A stretch of DNA of 64,000 nucleotides from Desulfothermus okinawensis JCM 13304 (GTDB lineage Bacteria; Desulfobacterota; Desulfovibrionia; Desulfovibrionales; Desulfothermaceae), in assembly GCA_001311565.1 (NCBI GenBank), contig BBBM01000007.1:1-64000 (forward strand), given 5' to 3'. Under the pieces are notes generated by a model. It made no database searches. It had not been told where the DNA came from and saw only the letters and a program-made list of their open reading frames with translations. This document shows positions 22,325 to 31,247 of the stretch, in pieces (the stretch's first letter is position 1; each line of letters begins with the position of its first letter). The position numbers and the translations under genes are program-made.

Positions 22325-22343
22325 AAATGATAAACTAGGGTTA
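22309..22343. repeat. Palindromic repeat, copy b
   Basis: TAACCCTAGTTTAT pairs with ATAAACTAGGGTTA around AAAATG. It overlaps the last codons and stop of gltX. The central pair is T:A where copies a, c and d have A:T. Confidence 0.75.
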
Positions 22344-22383
22344 ATGCAGAAATTTGAATTAAAGCCGTTATAATAATATGTAA

Positions 22384-22406
22384 GTCCAAGTTTTGACAAA
22401 CTTGGG
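22384..22406. repeat. Palindromic repeat, copy c
   Basis: TCCAAGTTTTGACAAACTTGGG, a shorter-loop copy between gltX and rpmB, only 40 bases from copy b. Confidence 0.55.
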
Positions 22407-22448
22407 CTAAGATTTCATAAGATATCTTGATAAGATATTTAGATAAAT

Positions 22449-22481
22449 AAAAGGGCAGGTCAATTTAGACCTGCCCTTTTA
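22449..22481. terminator. Bidirectional terminator gltX/rpmB
   Basis: AAAAGGGCAGGTC and its exact complement around AATTTA, flanked by A and T runs on both sides, so it can end transcription from either direction between the convergent gltX and rpmB. Confidence 0.85.
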
Positions 22482-22490
22482 AAAATTTTA

Positions 22491-22520
22491 GAGCCTACAC
22501 AGTAGCTTCCACACAGGCTC
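22491..22520 (-). terminator. Hairpin after rpmB
   Basis: GAGCCT and AGGCTC arms with a long loop just past the rpmB stop, followed on the minus strand by an AT-rich TAAAATTTTT. Likely helps end rpmB transcription. Confidence 0.5.
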
Positions 22521-22526
22521 AAATAT

Positions 22527-22727
22527 TTAAGCCTTTACAGGCTTCTGTACAGCTCCGCTTCTAATACACCTTGTGCATACCTTAATTCTGCGAACCTCGC
22601 CATTTGGGAGCTGAGCCCTGACCTTTTGGATATTTGGTTTAAACTTTCTCTTATTTTTATTGTGTGCATGGCTTATGTGGTTCCCAACCCTTGTCCTTTT
22701 TCCGCATATTTCGCATACTCTGGACAT
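22527..22727 (-). CDS. rpmB: 50S ribosomal protein L28
   Basis: Sixty-six-residue L28, intact. Begins [23 protein letters not shown] and ends with [11 protein letters not shown], so it is the four-cysteine zinc-binding form (CEIC and CTRC). Stand-alone gene with terminators downstream. An essential ribosomal component. Confidence 0.95.
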   Translation of the reverse strand: MSRVCEICGKRTRVGNHISHAHNKNKRKFKPNIQKVRAQLPNGEVRRIKVCTRCIRSGAVQKPVKA

Positions 22728-22872
22728 TTTCTACTTCCTCCATTGTTTTAGTTACTTCTATTTTTAGATAGAAAATTTCTTTTTTTTGTATATAAATATA
22801 CCAGCCGCAAAGATCATCTGTATAACCACTATTTTTTTTTAAATGCAAGTCTAAGTTTTTGGGTGGAGTGAT

Positions 22873-23212
<340 letters not shown>

Positions 23213-23279
23213 TTTTTTCCTCCAATAAGAATTTGTCTAAACGTCTATTTAGTATTTAATAACTAATTTGTTTGCAAGG

Positions 23280-24488
23280 TTAAATTTTGTAGGCTTCTTC
23301 ACCATGTTCGCTAAGATCAAGTCCCATTACCTCGTCTTCTTCAGATGACCTGATTCCTATAATTAAATCTAAAATTTTTAATATTAGAAAAGTGAGAGTA
23401 CCACAATATATTATGGTAAAAAGGGCTCCCCCTACCTGAAGTAAAAATTGATGAAAGTTGCCATAAATAAGCCCCGTTGCACCATATTTGGCAAAAATTC
23501 CAAGAGAGATTGTTCCAAATATTCCACCTATTCCATGGATGCTAAATGCATCAAGGGAGTCATCAAATCCCATTTTTACTTTTAATACCACTGCTGTGTA
23601 ACATATAATTCCTGCAAGTAGTCCTATTATCAGGGCAGCCCACATGGGGACAAAGCCAGAAGCAGGGGTAATGGTTGCAAGACCTGCAACTAGACCAGAT
23701 ATTACACCTAGAGTACTTGGCTTCCCATAATGATACCATTCAGCAATTATCCATGTTACTGCAGCAGCTGCACCGGCAATATGGGTATTAACAGCAGCAA
23801 GTACAGCAATTTTATTTGCCCCCAGGGCACTTCCTGCATTGAATCCAAACCATCCAAACCACAAAAGTCCAGCTCCGATTACAGCCAGGGGAAGGTTGTG
23901 TGGAACAAATTGGGATCCTGGGTATCCTTTACGTTTTCCAACAACAAGTGCGGCAACAAGGGCTGAAATTCCGGCGCTAATATGAACTACTATGCCCCCT
24001 GCAAAATCCAGGATACCCAATTTTGCCATCCATCCACCTTTACCCCATACCCAATGACATAATGGGTTGTACACAAGAATTGCCCAGAATAAAACAAATA
24101 AAACATATGCTGAAAATTTCATTCTCTCAACAATTGCACCAGAAATTAATGCAGGGGTTATAATGGCAAACATCATTTGAAAGAGCATAAATAGGGCATG
24201 GGGTATGGTGGTAGCATAATTTTGGCTGGGTTCAAGCCCCACTCCAGCCAGAAAGATGTGGTTTAATCCACCGATAATTCCACCTACATCCTTGCCAAAA
24301 CTCATGGAATAGCCAATAAAAAACCATTCCACAGAAATAATTCCAAGACAAATAAAGCTCATTAATGTTGTATTTAGAACATTTTTGTTCCGAACAAGAC
24401 CTCCATAGAACAAAGCAAGTCCTGGGGTCATTAACATAACCAATGCTGAACATATGAGTAACCAGCAAGTATTAGAGCTTAAAATCAT
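23280..24488 (-). CDS. amtB: Ammonium transporter
   Basis: Eleven-helix ammonium channel of the Amt family, 402 residues, intact. Typical stretches: MLMTPGLALFYGGLVRNKN, HALFMLFQMMFAIITPALI, GIVVHISAGISALVAA, NTHIAGAAAAVTWI and the C-terminal DLSEHGEEAY that contacts PII. An upstream in-frame ATG (24503) lies in the GGAGGTG ribosome site, so ATG 24488 is chosen. Transcribed with glnB from a sigma-54 type promoter. Confidence 0.95.
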   Translation of the reverse strand: MILSSNTCWLLICSALVMLMTPGLALFYGGLVRNKNVLNTTLMSFICLGIISVEWFFIGYSMSFGKDVGGIIGGLNHIFLAGVGLEPSQNYATTIPHALFMLFQMMFAIITPALISGAIVERMKFSAYVLFVLFWAILVYNPLCHWVWGKGGWMAKLGILDFAGGIVVHISAGISALVAALVVGKRKGYPGSQFVPHNLPLAVIGAGLLWFGWFGFNAGSALGANKIAVLAAVNTHIAGAAAAVTWIIAEWYHYGKPSTLGVISGLVAGLATITPASGFVPMWAALIIGLLAGIICYTAVVLKVKMGFDDSLDAFSIHGIGGIFGTISLGIFAKYGATGLIYGNFHQFLLQVGGALFTIIYCGTLTFLILKILDLIIGIRSSEEDEVMGLDLSEHGEEAYKI

Positions 24489-24526
24489 TGAAAACACCTC
24501 CATTAAAATTTTTTTTATTTTCTAAA

Positions 24527-24541
24527 GCATCTTTTGTGCCA
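24527..24541 (-). promoter_or_regulatory. Sigma-54 type promoter of amtB-glnB
   Basis: On the minus strand TGGCACAAAAGATGC has GG and GC separated by exactly ten bases and keeps TGGCAC, matching the -24/-12 consensus. It lies 38 bases before the amtB start. Nitrogen control through an NtrC-type activator is expected for these genes. Confidence 0.75.
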
Positions 24542-24746
24542 CTAACATAACTAGTGGATTTTAAAAAAATATTTTGGAATTTGTACTATTTTATTTATTA
24601 AAAAAATATACAAAAATGTATCGCTTTTTATTAATTTTTGAGCAAAATTTAAAACAGACACAAATTTAACAATTTTCTCTGTTGACTTTTCAATATTTTT
24701 TTATTTTGGTCACAAATATAGAAATAACTATTTTTGGAGGTATGAC

Positions 24747-25285
24747 ATGAAAAACATCAAAACAGCACTTACAACGGCTACAGGAATTTTGTTGTTTTTT
24801 TGTTTATGGCTTTTTTTTATGCCCCAATGCGTATTCCCAAAAACGCCAAACTGCTAAAGAGGCTTATGAAGTTGCAAAAAAAATCCGCTAAAGATTGGTC
24901 AGGAAGTGCAACCCTGTGCATACTGACCAATTCCTGGGGTTCATATGGGGACGACGGGCTCTCAAACAGATGGCAAGTTATTTTTCGTGCCAGCGATAAG
25001 AAAAAGGTATTAGAGGTTGAGGTATGTAATGGAAAGGTAGATGGAGTTAGTGAAGAAAATAACCAATATTATAATTGCTTAAGTGTTGAAAGTTGGATGG
25101 ATTCTCCAACAGTTTTAGAATACATAAAAAAAATATTGTAACTGCCCCATAAAATATTATTGGGCGTGTTAGAAAAAGATCATTGGCGAGTAAAGGTCAA
25201 GTGTAAGTCAAAAAGGGGAGCTCCCTTATGGATGAATATTAATGCAAAAGACGGGACTCTTATAAAGAGCTGGCGTGGTTATTAA
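24747..25285 (+). CDS. Exported hypothetical protein, frame broken several times
   Basis: Unknown secreted protein of about 178 residues. Signal peptide TALTTATGILLFFVYGFF, likely cut near NAYSQ. Mature part: QTAKEAYEVAKKSAKDWSGSATL, NRWQVIFRASDKKKVLEVEV and a C-terminal VLEKDHWRVKVKCKSK with APLWMNINAKDGTLIKSW. This is loosely like PepSY-type secreted domains, unproven. Corrections: one base each in the T run near 24795-24801, the A run near 24883-24890 and the A run at 25125-25132, plus one missing C near 25145. Sits next to the amtB promoter, divergently. Confidence 0.6.
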
Positions 25286-25300
25286 TTTTATGTTTTTTTT

Positions 25301-25377
25301 GGGAGTCCCCAAAGGGATTTGAATCTCTGTTGCCACTGTAAGAGCCTATGTACTGGACCTGGCTAGACAATGGAGAC
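25301..25377 (-). pseudogene. tRNA-Glu-like remnant
   Basis: A 77-base stretch with the tRNA-Glu look: 5' GTCTCCATTGTCTAGCC, T-arm GATTCAAATCC and 3' TGGGGACT; the acceptor stem pairs in full. The anticodon arm (around CATAGGCTCTTACAGTG) does not form a five-pair stem with a glutamate anticodon, and the 3' end reads TCCC rather than GCCA. I call it a degraded or misread tRNA-Glu gene. Confidence 0.5.
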
Positions 25378-25380
25378 GAT

Positions 25381-25430
25381 TGACTGGGGGACAAGGATTC
25401 GAACTTTGAGTACCAGGGCCAGAGCCTAGG
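25381..25430 (-). pseudogene. 3' half of tRNA-Gln(CTG)
   Basis: On the minus strand CTAGG-CTCTGGC-CCTGG makes a perfect anticodon arm with anticodon CTG, followed by a T-arm with GTTCGAATCC and the acceptor strand TCCCCCAG. The matching 5' half (TGGGGGA and the D-arm) is absent upstream, where a TCAAATTTT/AAAATTTGA palindrome (25438-25459) begins instead. A 3' half-tRNA of this kind is typical of an integration or recombination scar. Confidence 0.6.
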
Positions 25431-25437
25431 GTTAAGT

Positions 25438-25459
25438 CTCAAATTTTCTGTAAAATTTG
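25438..25459. repeat. Inverted repeat abutting the tRNA fragment
   Basis: TCAAATTTT and AAAATTTGA around CTGT, immediately beside the point where the tRNA-Gln sequence ends. Could be a terminator or a recombination boundary. Confidence 0.4.
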
Positions 25460-25533
25460 AAGGAATTTTAACGTCATAAAGGGTGTGTTAAGGCCTGAGT
25501 GACAGCATATATAAGAAAAGGAGGAAGGTAAAA

Positions 25534-26453
25534 ATGGATTCCATTAAAAAGGCCCTTGAAGAATTTTTAAACAGCAAGGAGTTTCATAGCCTAGAAGAGG
25601 CCAATCAGGCCTTACGGGAGTTTTATGAAGTATCCAATCAGCAGCCACTCAATGATTTTTGCGGACTGAGTCCTGATGATATGTCTAATATTCTATACAG
25701 GCCATTTCACTGTCCAGATGTTGTGAGCTTTAATTTTGAAGCAACTCCACCTGTTTCTGCTCCATTGATTTACCTGTTGTTGCTGGTATTGGAAGGATTG
25801 AAGACTCCAGTTAAGTGTACTGTCACTGGAAACCTCCCCAGGAAGCTGTGCCAGGAGATATATGATGAATTTTCTAAAAGGCCAGATGTGGAAGAGTTCT
25901 ATTATAATTCCTTGCCCTTAAGATCAGAAAAAGATTTCTGGATACTGCACATCGCCCGGGTAATAGGGGAGCTTTCAGGCTACATAAGAAAGTACAAGAA
26001 ACGTTTTTCCTTAACAAAAAAAGGGGCAAAAGGTATTGGAAGATGGAATGACTATAGAAGACTATATGCACATTTTAAAAACCTATACCAGAAAATTCAA
26101 CTGGCCCTATACCTATGGTGGTGAACCACTAAATATCATACAGGATTCTTTTTTTGTTCACAATTTATTTGCTGAAAAATTACGGAACTACCTTTAAAAA
26201 AATTATCATTTTACTCGGAAAGGTTTATAACAGCATTTCCCATGGTTCTTTCAGAAGTGCCTGATCAGTCTGATTCTAAAGCTAAAGAGACGATATCACG
26301 AACTTTTTGCAACAGGGCCCTTGTCTGGTTTGCCCGAAATCTTGGCCTTGCGAGATAAAATCCATTGGTAGATATTCTGTATTGGAAGATGAGATTAGGA
26401 GAACGCAATTTTTAGATGAATTTATACAATTTCATGTGCCTAGAAGCCACTGA
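25534..26453 (+). CDS. Hypothetical protein, frame broken
   Basis: Unknown cytoplasmic protein. The N-terminal part is clear: FLNSKEFHSLEEANQALREF, QQPLNDFCGLSPDDMSNILY, APLIYLLLLVLEGLKTPVKC and TGNLPRKLCQEIYDEFSKRP. I have a memory of such a family with an L-x-D-FCGLSP-x-x-M motif, function unknown. The written frame ends at 26124 in LALYLWW; a missing base near 26070 instead gives KTYTRKFNWPYTYGGEPLN and further fragments to about 26450. GGAGG precedes the start. Position next to tRNA remnants and a transposase remnant suggests horizontal origin. Confidence 0.5.
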
Positions 26454-26476
26454 TGATTAAGGTTTAAAAGGATTAG

Positions 26477-26689
26477 GCAGGGAGAGAGAGGACAGCCAAA
26501 GAATCACAAAAGAGAAGCTGGAAACTTGGCCATATAAAGAGGGTCCAATGGAGTGTCAACTGGTTAAAAGTAACAATAGGGGATACTATCAATTTACTCA
26601 TGGCAGCAGCAGCTTATAACTTCAAAAAGCTCATGGACCAGTTGGTCCTTCACTATCTGCCTATTTCTTTAGCTCCGATTATTGATTGA
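26477..26689 (+). mobile_element. IS5-like transposase C-terminal remnant
   Basis: A 70-codon open stretch ending WLKVTIGDTINLLMAAAAYN then FKKLMDQLVLHYLPISL. The pattern GD-x-x-N-x-LMAAAAYNFKKLM is the usual C-terminus of IS5/IS1182-type DDE transposases. No upstream part with the DDE residues and no flanking inverted repeats are visible, so only a fragment is left. Confidence 0.6.
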
Positions 26690-26857
26690 GTTATGGATCA
26701 AGTGATTAGTGAAAGGTAGAATGGTGAAGGTAGAAGGGCGAAGAACACCTAAAACTTTGAACTTTGAACGTTGAACGTTAGACACAGACCACGGGTAGAG
26801 TGAACTCATCAAAGATTGAGACTTCGGGGTTAATGGAATAAGCAAAAAAAATTAAAT
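26690..26857. other. Noncoding scar with short direct repeats
   Basis: Contains GGTAGAATGGTGAAGGTAGA and the stuttering ACTTTGAACTTTGAACGTTG AACGTT (26754-26779). A similar imperfect doublet, TGTGAACTGTGGGCTGTGAA, occurs at 13018-13037. No coding sense found; probably debris beside the transposase remnant. Confidence 0.35.
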
Positions 26858-26883
26858 TATACTTTTTAAGCGTCGACTAATTA
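26858..26883 (-). repeat. 3'-end repeat, copy 2
   Basis: Reads TATACTTTTTAAGCGTCGAC then TAATTA on the plus strand, matching copy 1 (19471-19497) at 24 of 25 positions. It ends in the stop codon of the AEC transporter gene. Confidence 0.6.
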
Positions 26884-27844
26884 ATTTAAATTTTCATACA
26901 TTTGTAAATCTAAAAAGCCAAAAAAAGGAGAGGATAAGTAAAGAATGAAAAAAATTACCGATGTGATTACAGTTAAAGAGGCAAGTTCAGTGTCCCCATT
27001 AAATTGAGATGCAAACACATATGTTACTACAGCAGTTGGGGCTGCTGCAAAGATTAGTCCTATATATAAATCTGTGGATCTAACATTTAACAAAAATAGG
27101 ACAGTGTATGTTATAATTGGCATTAAAATCAATTTAAAGAAATTACACCAAATTGGTATAATGAGATTTTTATTGAAAGAGGGTTTTTTTTAAAGAGCCA
27201 CCAATTATAAAAAGTGCTAAAGGCAGTGTTATATTGGACAAATAACTTAAGCTAGTATCTATTATTTTAGGTATATGTATGTCAAAAATATTAAAGGACA
27301 TACCAAATAATGATGACAGAATAATGGGATTTAGAACTACATCTTTTGTTAATTTGATTAAATTCTTATGATTCATTATATTTTTTTTTGGGTAATAAAA
27401 ATGAACAAAATAGCCAAAAAATTTATAAGAGGTGTAAGAAATCCCAGTAAAACACTTGCGGTAAAAAGGGCATGTTCTCCATATGCACTCATGACAACAG
27501 CAAGCCCAATATATCCTGTATTCCCTCTAAATGATCCTTGAATAAACGATCCTTTGATTTCAGTGGTTAAATTTCTTGTTGAAACAAAAAAAATAGCTCA
27601 TTAAAAATGTAATTAAAATACCCAGATAACATCCAATTATAAGGTTTATGTTGATTATATTTTCAAGGTGTGATTTTGCTATTTTTATAAATAAAAATGC
27701 AGGCAAAAAGAAGTAAAATAGCAACCTGTTGGACGAAAGCAGGTAATTATCATCTATCAATTTAAAGGCCCTACAACCAACACCGCACAACATAAGTAAG
27801 AAAATTGGGGCGATGATTTTAATTGAGTCAATTAATGATACCAT
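26881..27844 (-). CDS. AEC (auxin efflux carrier) family transporter, frame broken
   Basis: Membrane permease of the AEC family, substrate unknown. N-terminus SIKIIAPIFLLMLCGVGCRAF, middle QGSFRGNTGYIGLAVVMSAY (the conserved RFRN-type stretch), then LPLALFIIGGSLKK and the C-terminal ITYTVLFLLNVRSTDLYIGL with AAAPTAVVTYVFASQ. Breaks occur at A/T runs near 27182-27192, 27380-27390 and 27584-27594. About 318 residues after correction. Start ATG 27844; a TTG lies 12 bases upstream. Confidence 0.82.
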
Positions 27845-27982
27845 TGAATTTCTCAAATAGAACTTTTTTTAAATAAATCTAAATAAATATAAGACCAGAG
27901 TCAATTGAGCTTTGTAAGCCTTGATTTATTTATTTTTTTTATGTATTTTATATGAACCTATTAGGAGGATGCATAAGAATAG

Positions 27983-28010
27983 TTGACAGTGTGTACAAAC
28001 AAATATATTC
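27983..28010 (+). promoter_or_regulatory. Possible promoter before tusA
   Basis: TTGACA (27983-27988) followed after 16-17 bases by ATATTC/TATTCT, some 35 bases before the tusA start. Plausible sigma-70 promoter for the sulfur-carrier cluster. Confidence 0.35.
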
Positions 28011-28044
28011 TTCGTCAAAACAAAAACCAACAGGAGGTAGGATT

Positions 28045-28291
28045 ATGGCATTACCAGAGGTAAATGTGGATAAAACCTTGGACGCCAGGGGACTTAGCTG
28101 TCCCATGCCCATGTTAAGGACCAAAAAGACCCTAAAGGACATGAAATCAGGAGAGGTATTAGAGGTGCTTGGAACAGATCCAGGATCAAAAAAATGACAT
28201 TCCTTCTTTTTGTGAAAAACATGGATATGAGTTTTTGGGATATGAAGACGATCCAGGTGGGTTCACCAGGTATCTTATCAGGGTTAAGTAA
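28045..28291 (+). CDS. tusA: TusA-family sulfur carrier, frame broken once
   Basis: Cytoplasmic persulfide carrier of the TusA/SirA/YeeD family. Core motif TLDARGLSCPMPMLRTKKTL holds the sulfur-carrying cysteine in CPMP. The A run at 28189-28195 has one extra base; removing it gives SKNDIPSFCEKHGYEFLGYE and an 81-residue protein. GGAGGT precedes the ATG. First gene of a run of sulfur-relay genes. Confidence 0.9.
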
Positions 28292-28301
28292 ATTTAATTA
28301 A

Positions 28302-28336
28302 AAGGTGTCAGGAAGAGGTCTTGGCACCTTGATTTT
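28302..28336 (+). terminator. Hairpin after tusA
   Basis: AAGGTG and CACCTT arms followed by TTTTT, between tusA and the next DsrE-like gene. May attenuate rather than stop transcription, since the following genes are in the same direction. Confidence 0.5.
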
Positions 28337-28348
28337 TGGAGGAATTAT

Positions 28349-28633
28349 ATGAAGAAACTTGCTGTCATAGTCAGGGAAAAAGATCAACAATATGAGGCCT
28401 TGCGCTCAAGTTTAGGTGCGCTTTTGGAAATTCCTTCTGTAAAGATGATTGTTCTGGATCATGAGATTGATATGCACGAGGCATATGAAGAAAATATGGA
28501 ATTTCTGGATGAGATGGAAGGGGAGAGGTATTCCAATAACAAGGTCAATGTAGAAAAATATGGCTTTAAGTATGCAACATTGGAAGAGATTGGTGAGATG
28601 CTAAAAGAAGTAGATATTGTAATTCCTTTTTAA
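28349..28633 (+). CDS. DsrE-like protein
   Basis: Ninety-four-residue intact protein placed in a TusA/DsrE cluster. Starts MKKLAVIVREKDQQYEALRS and has a strand-helix pattern like the DsrEFH/TusD fold (KMIVLDHEIDMHEAYEE). No cysteine at the usual active position, so it may be a structural partner rather than a carrier. GGAGG precedes the ATG; next gene begins 12 bases later. Confidence 0.6.
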   Translation: MKKLAVIVREKDQQYEALRSSLGALLEIPSVKMIVLDHEIDMHEAYEENMEFLDEMEGERYSNNKVNVEKYGFKYATLEEIGEMLKEVDIVIPF

Positions 28634-28644
28634 GAGGAGGTTTT

Positions 28645-28815
28645 ATGAAGGTATTGCATGTATTGAAATCAGAACCAGATGAAACAACAAATAAATTAAT
28701 GGATATTATATCTGGAAATGATAAAGATATTTTTGTTTTGTATGAGGAAAATGTGGATTGGGATAAATTTATAGATGAAGTATTTTCCCATGAAAAAGTA
28801 ATTTGTTGGTGGTAA
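28645..28815 (+). CDS. TusB/DsrH-like small protein
   Basis: Fifty-six residues: MKVLHVLKSEPDETTNKLMD, then DIFVLYEENVDWDKFIDEVF, ending KVICWW. The opening LHVLKSEPDE and a closing C-W are reminiscent of the TusB/DsrH family, which forms the TusBCD or DsrEFH heterohexamer. The gene has AGAGGAGG upstream. Recognised mainly by neighbourhood and by its ends, so moderate confidence. Confidence 0.6.
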   Translation: MKVLHVLKSEPDETTNKLMDIISGNDKDIFVLYEENVDWDKFIDEVFSHEKVICWW

Positions 28816-28841
28816 AAAATAATTAATGAGGGGCTTTAATT

Positions 28842-29147
28842 ATGGCAAAGCTTGGAATAATGGTAAGGGATAATAAATATCTCGACTATGTAATCAATGC
28901 TGCTAAGGCAGCAAATAAAAAGAATATTGAAGTGGAAATATTTTTTTACAGGCAGGGGGGTTCTCTTAACTCAGGAAGATAGATTTAAAGAGCTCGTTGA
29001 TGTTGCCAAACTATTTGTATGTGATGTGAGCTTTAGGGCAAATGGCTAGAAGGAAAAGAAGTTCCAGGAGTTGGATTCAAACAATTTGTCACCCAGGCAA
29101 GAAATGCTGAAATGATAGAGGAATGTGATAGGTACCTGGTATTTTAA
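28842..29147 (+). CDS. DsrE family protein, frame broken twice
   Basis: Corrected 101-residue DsrE-family protein: MAKLGIMVRDNKYLDYVINA, KKNIEVEIFFTGRGVLLTQE, LVDVAKLFVCDVSFRANGLE and KQFVTQARNAEMIEECDRYL. The FVCDVSF cysteine matches the DsrE active-site region. Needs one T removed near 28944-28950 and one C added near 29047, where the written frame hits TAG. Last gene of the TusA/DsrE/TusB-like set; dsdA starts 18 bases later. Confidence 0.78.
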
Positions 29148-29165
29148 ATAAAAGCTATATGTTAT

Positions 29166-30429
29166 ATGGAAATTAATAGATATATTACTTATTTAAAAAA
29201 AACAAGAAAGTCTATTTTTTTGAAAATCCTGCTTTTAAAGATCAACAGGACTATTTGAAAAATTTTGATATAACCTGGCAGGATATAATTTTAGCAAAAA
29301 AAGAGACTGGATAGATTTAGACCATATCTTAAAAAAAAGATTTCCTGAAACCAACGATGGTATTATTGAATCCTCCATAAAAGAAGTTCCTGAATTTAAA
29401 AGATCCCTGGAAAAAAAATATGGAATAAAGATAAAGGCAGGGTATTTGTTAAAATGGACAATACCCTGCCCATTGCTGGGTCCATAAAGGCTCGTGGTGG
29501 AATTTATGAAGTTTTAAAAATAGCTGAGACTATTTTGATAGACCAGGGTCATTTAACCCATGAAGACGATTATTCAAGGTTACTTGAGGATAGGTTCAGA
29601 GAAATTCTTTCAAGATACTCCATTGTGGTAGGTTCCACTGGAAATCTTGGTCTCAGTGTTGGCATAATGGCAGCAGCACTTGGATTCAATGCCGAAGTCC
29701 ACATGTCCCATGATGCTAAAGAATGGAAAAAGGAACTTTTAAGAAAATGGGGAGCAAAGGTTGTAGAACATCCAGGTGACTACTCTTATGCTGTTAAAAT
29801 GGGGAGACAGAGATGCAAGAATGATGAATTCGCCTATTTTATAGATGATGAAAACTCCCTAGATCTTTTTCTGGGTTATGCAGTATCATCAATTACCCTA
29901 AAGGCACAATTAGAAGAGTTGGGTGTTAATCCATCACCTGATGATCCCATTTGTGTATATTTGCCCTGTGGGGTGGGTGGAGCACCAGGTGGTATTTCCT
30001 TTGGAGTTGCCCATGTATTTGGTCATTCAGCAAGGTGCTATATAGCAGAACCTGTGGGTGCCCCCTGTGTTATGGGGGCAATAATTACAGGAAAAGACAA
30101 TTTAAATATTAGTGAGCTTGGAATAGATTTAAAGACCCAGGCAGATGGTCTTGCTGTCCCATCCCCATCAAAGTTGGCTCTTCCAATTATAAAAAAATAT
30201 CGTAGCTGGAGGTTTTACCTTATATGATGATGAGATGTTTTGGGCAGTTAGTAAACTGTATGAAAAGGAGAATATAAAAATTGAACCATCTGCTGCAGCT
30301 GGAATTAAGGGCGTCTACTTTGTGGAAAAATATATCGGGAAATCTAATCACCTCATATGGCTAACTGGTGGTAAACTTATTCCCCAGGAAGAATTTCAGA
30401 AAATGATTCTTAAAGGTATGGAGGCTTAA
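29166..30429 (+). CDS. dsdA: D-serine dehydratase, frame broken four times
   Basis: PLP enzyme that deaminates D-serine to pyruvate and ammonia. The PLP-lysine region is SIKARGGIYEVLKIAE; also STGNLGLSVGIMAAALGF, VHMSHDAKEWKKELLR, YLPCGVGGAPGGISFG and the C-terminal IEPSAAAGIKG. Breaks: A runs at 29195-29202 (two extra), 29295-29301, 29331-29338 and 30190-30196, and one further change near 29411-29437. About 419 residues, slightly shorter than the E. coli enzyme. Why it sits behind sulfur-carrier genes is unclear. Confidence 0.9.
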
Positions 30430-30431
30430 AA

Positions 30432-31247
30432 ATTAAACAGATTTTTTGTCTTTTGACAGATTTTGGCTATGAAGATTCATATGTAGGGCAGGTGAAGTGC
30501 GTACTTTTATCGAGAAATCCAGATGCACAGATAATAGACATATCTCACAATATCATACCCCATAACGTATTACATGGAAGTTTTTTTTCTACAGACATCC
30601 TGGAAATATATTCCTGAAAATTCAATTACATTAGTTGTAGTTGATCCAGGTGTAGGAAGTAGCAGAGATATTTTGATACTAAAAAAAGGACAAAAGAATT
30701 GTTTTAGCCCCAGATAATGGTGTATTATCTTTAGTAATAGAGAAGTTCATCTCTTCTAATGATTTTTTTTGCGCTGGATATTGGTCGATTTATAGATGAG
30801 ATTGGTATATCTTGCATTTCCAGTACATTTCATGGCAGAGATATATTTGCACCACTGGCACTCTATATAGCAGGTGGAAAAGCTATACCAAGGATAGCAA
30901 ACAGAATAAATGAAAAAGACATAAAAAAACTGAATATTCCTGTTTTTGATGTAAAAGAGAATAGTTTTGCAACAATACTTCACATTGATAGATTTGGAAA
31001 TTGTATTTTAAATGTGGAACAATCTTTAAAGGATAAATTAATTCCATATAATATTTTTATAGGAACAGAAGATATAAGGGTTCATTTAGTAGATTCATAT
31101 GAAAAAATACCTCATGGGGATATAGGAATTTTAGATGGATCTCAAGGGTACTTAGAACTTGCCATGAACCAGGAGAATCTGGCAGAAAAATTGGGACTTA
31201 AGGTAGGGGATAAAATTTTTCTTAAATTGGTTAAGGGTAGGAGATGA
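30432..31247 (+). CDS. SAM hydroxide adenosyltransferase (DUF62), frame broken
   Basis: Enzyme that hydrolyses S-adenosylmethionine to adenosine and methionine. Family elements: LLTDFGYEDSYVGQVKCVLL, IIDISHNIIPHN, LVVVDPGVGSSR, APDNGVL and the C-terminal HIDRFGNCILNVEQ. Breaks are in A/T runs near 30582-30590, 30684-30690 and 30764-30771. No ATG, GTG or TTG lies at the expected start: behind the GGAGG (30419-30423, inside dsdA) the frame opens with ATT AAA CAG, with a stop shortly upstream. Start at 30432 is therefore a guess. Confidence 0.78.

Noticed and set aside
25301-25377. Functional tRNA-Glu gene
   Set aside because: Acceptor and T arms are good, but the anticodon arm does not pair and no glutamate anticodon is in place.
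26477-26689. Complete insertion sequence
   Set aside because: Only the C-terminal 70 codons of a transposase are seen; no terminal inverted repeats or target duplication could be found.
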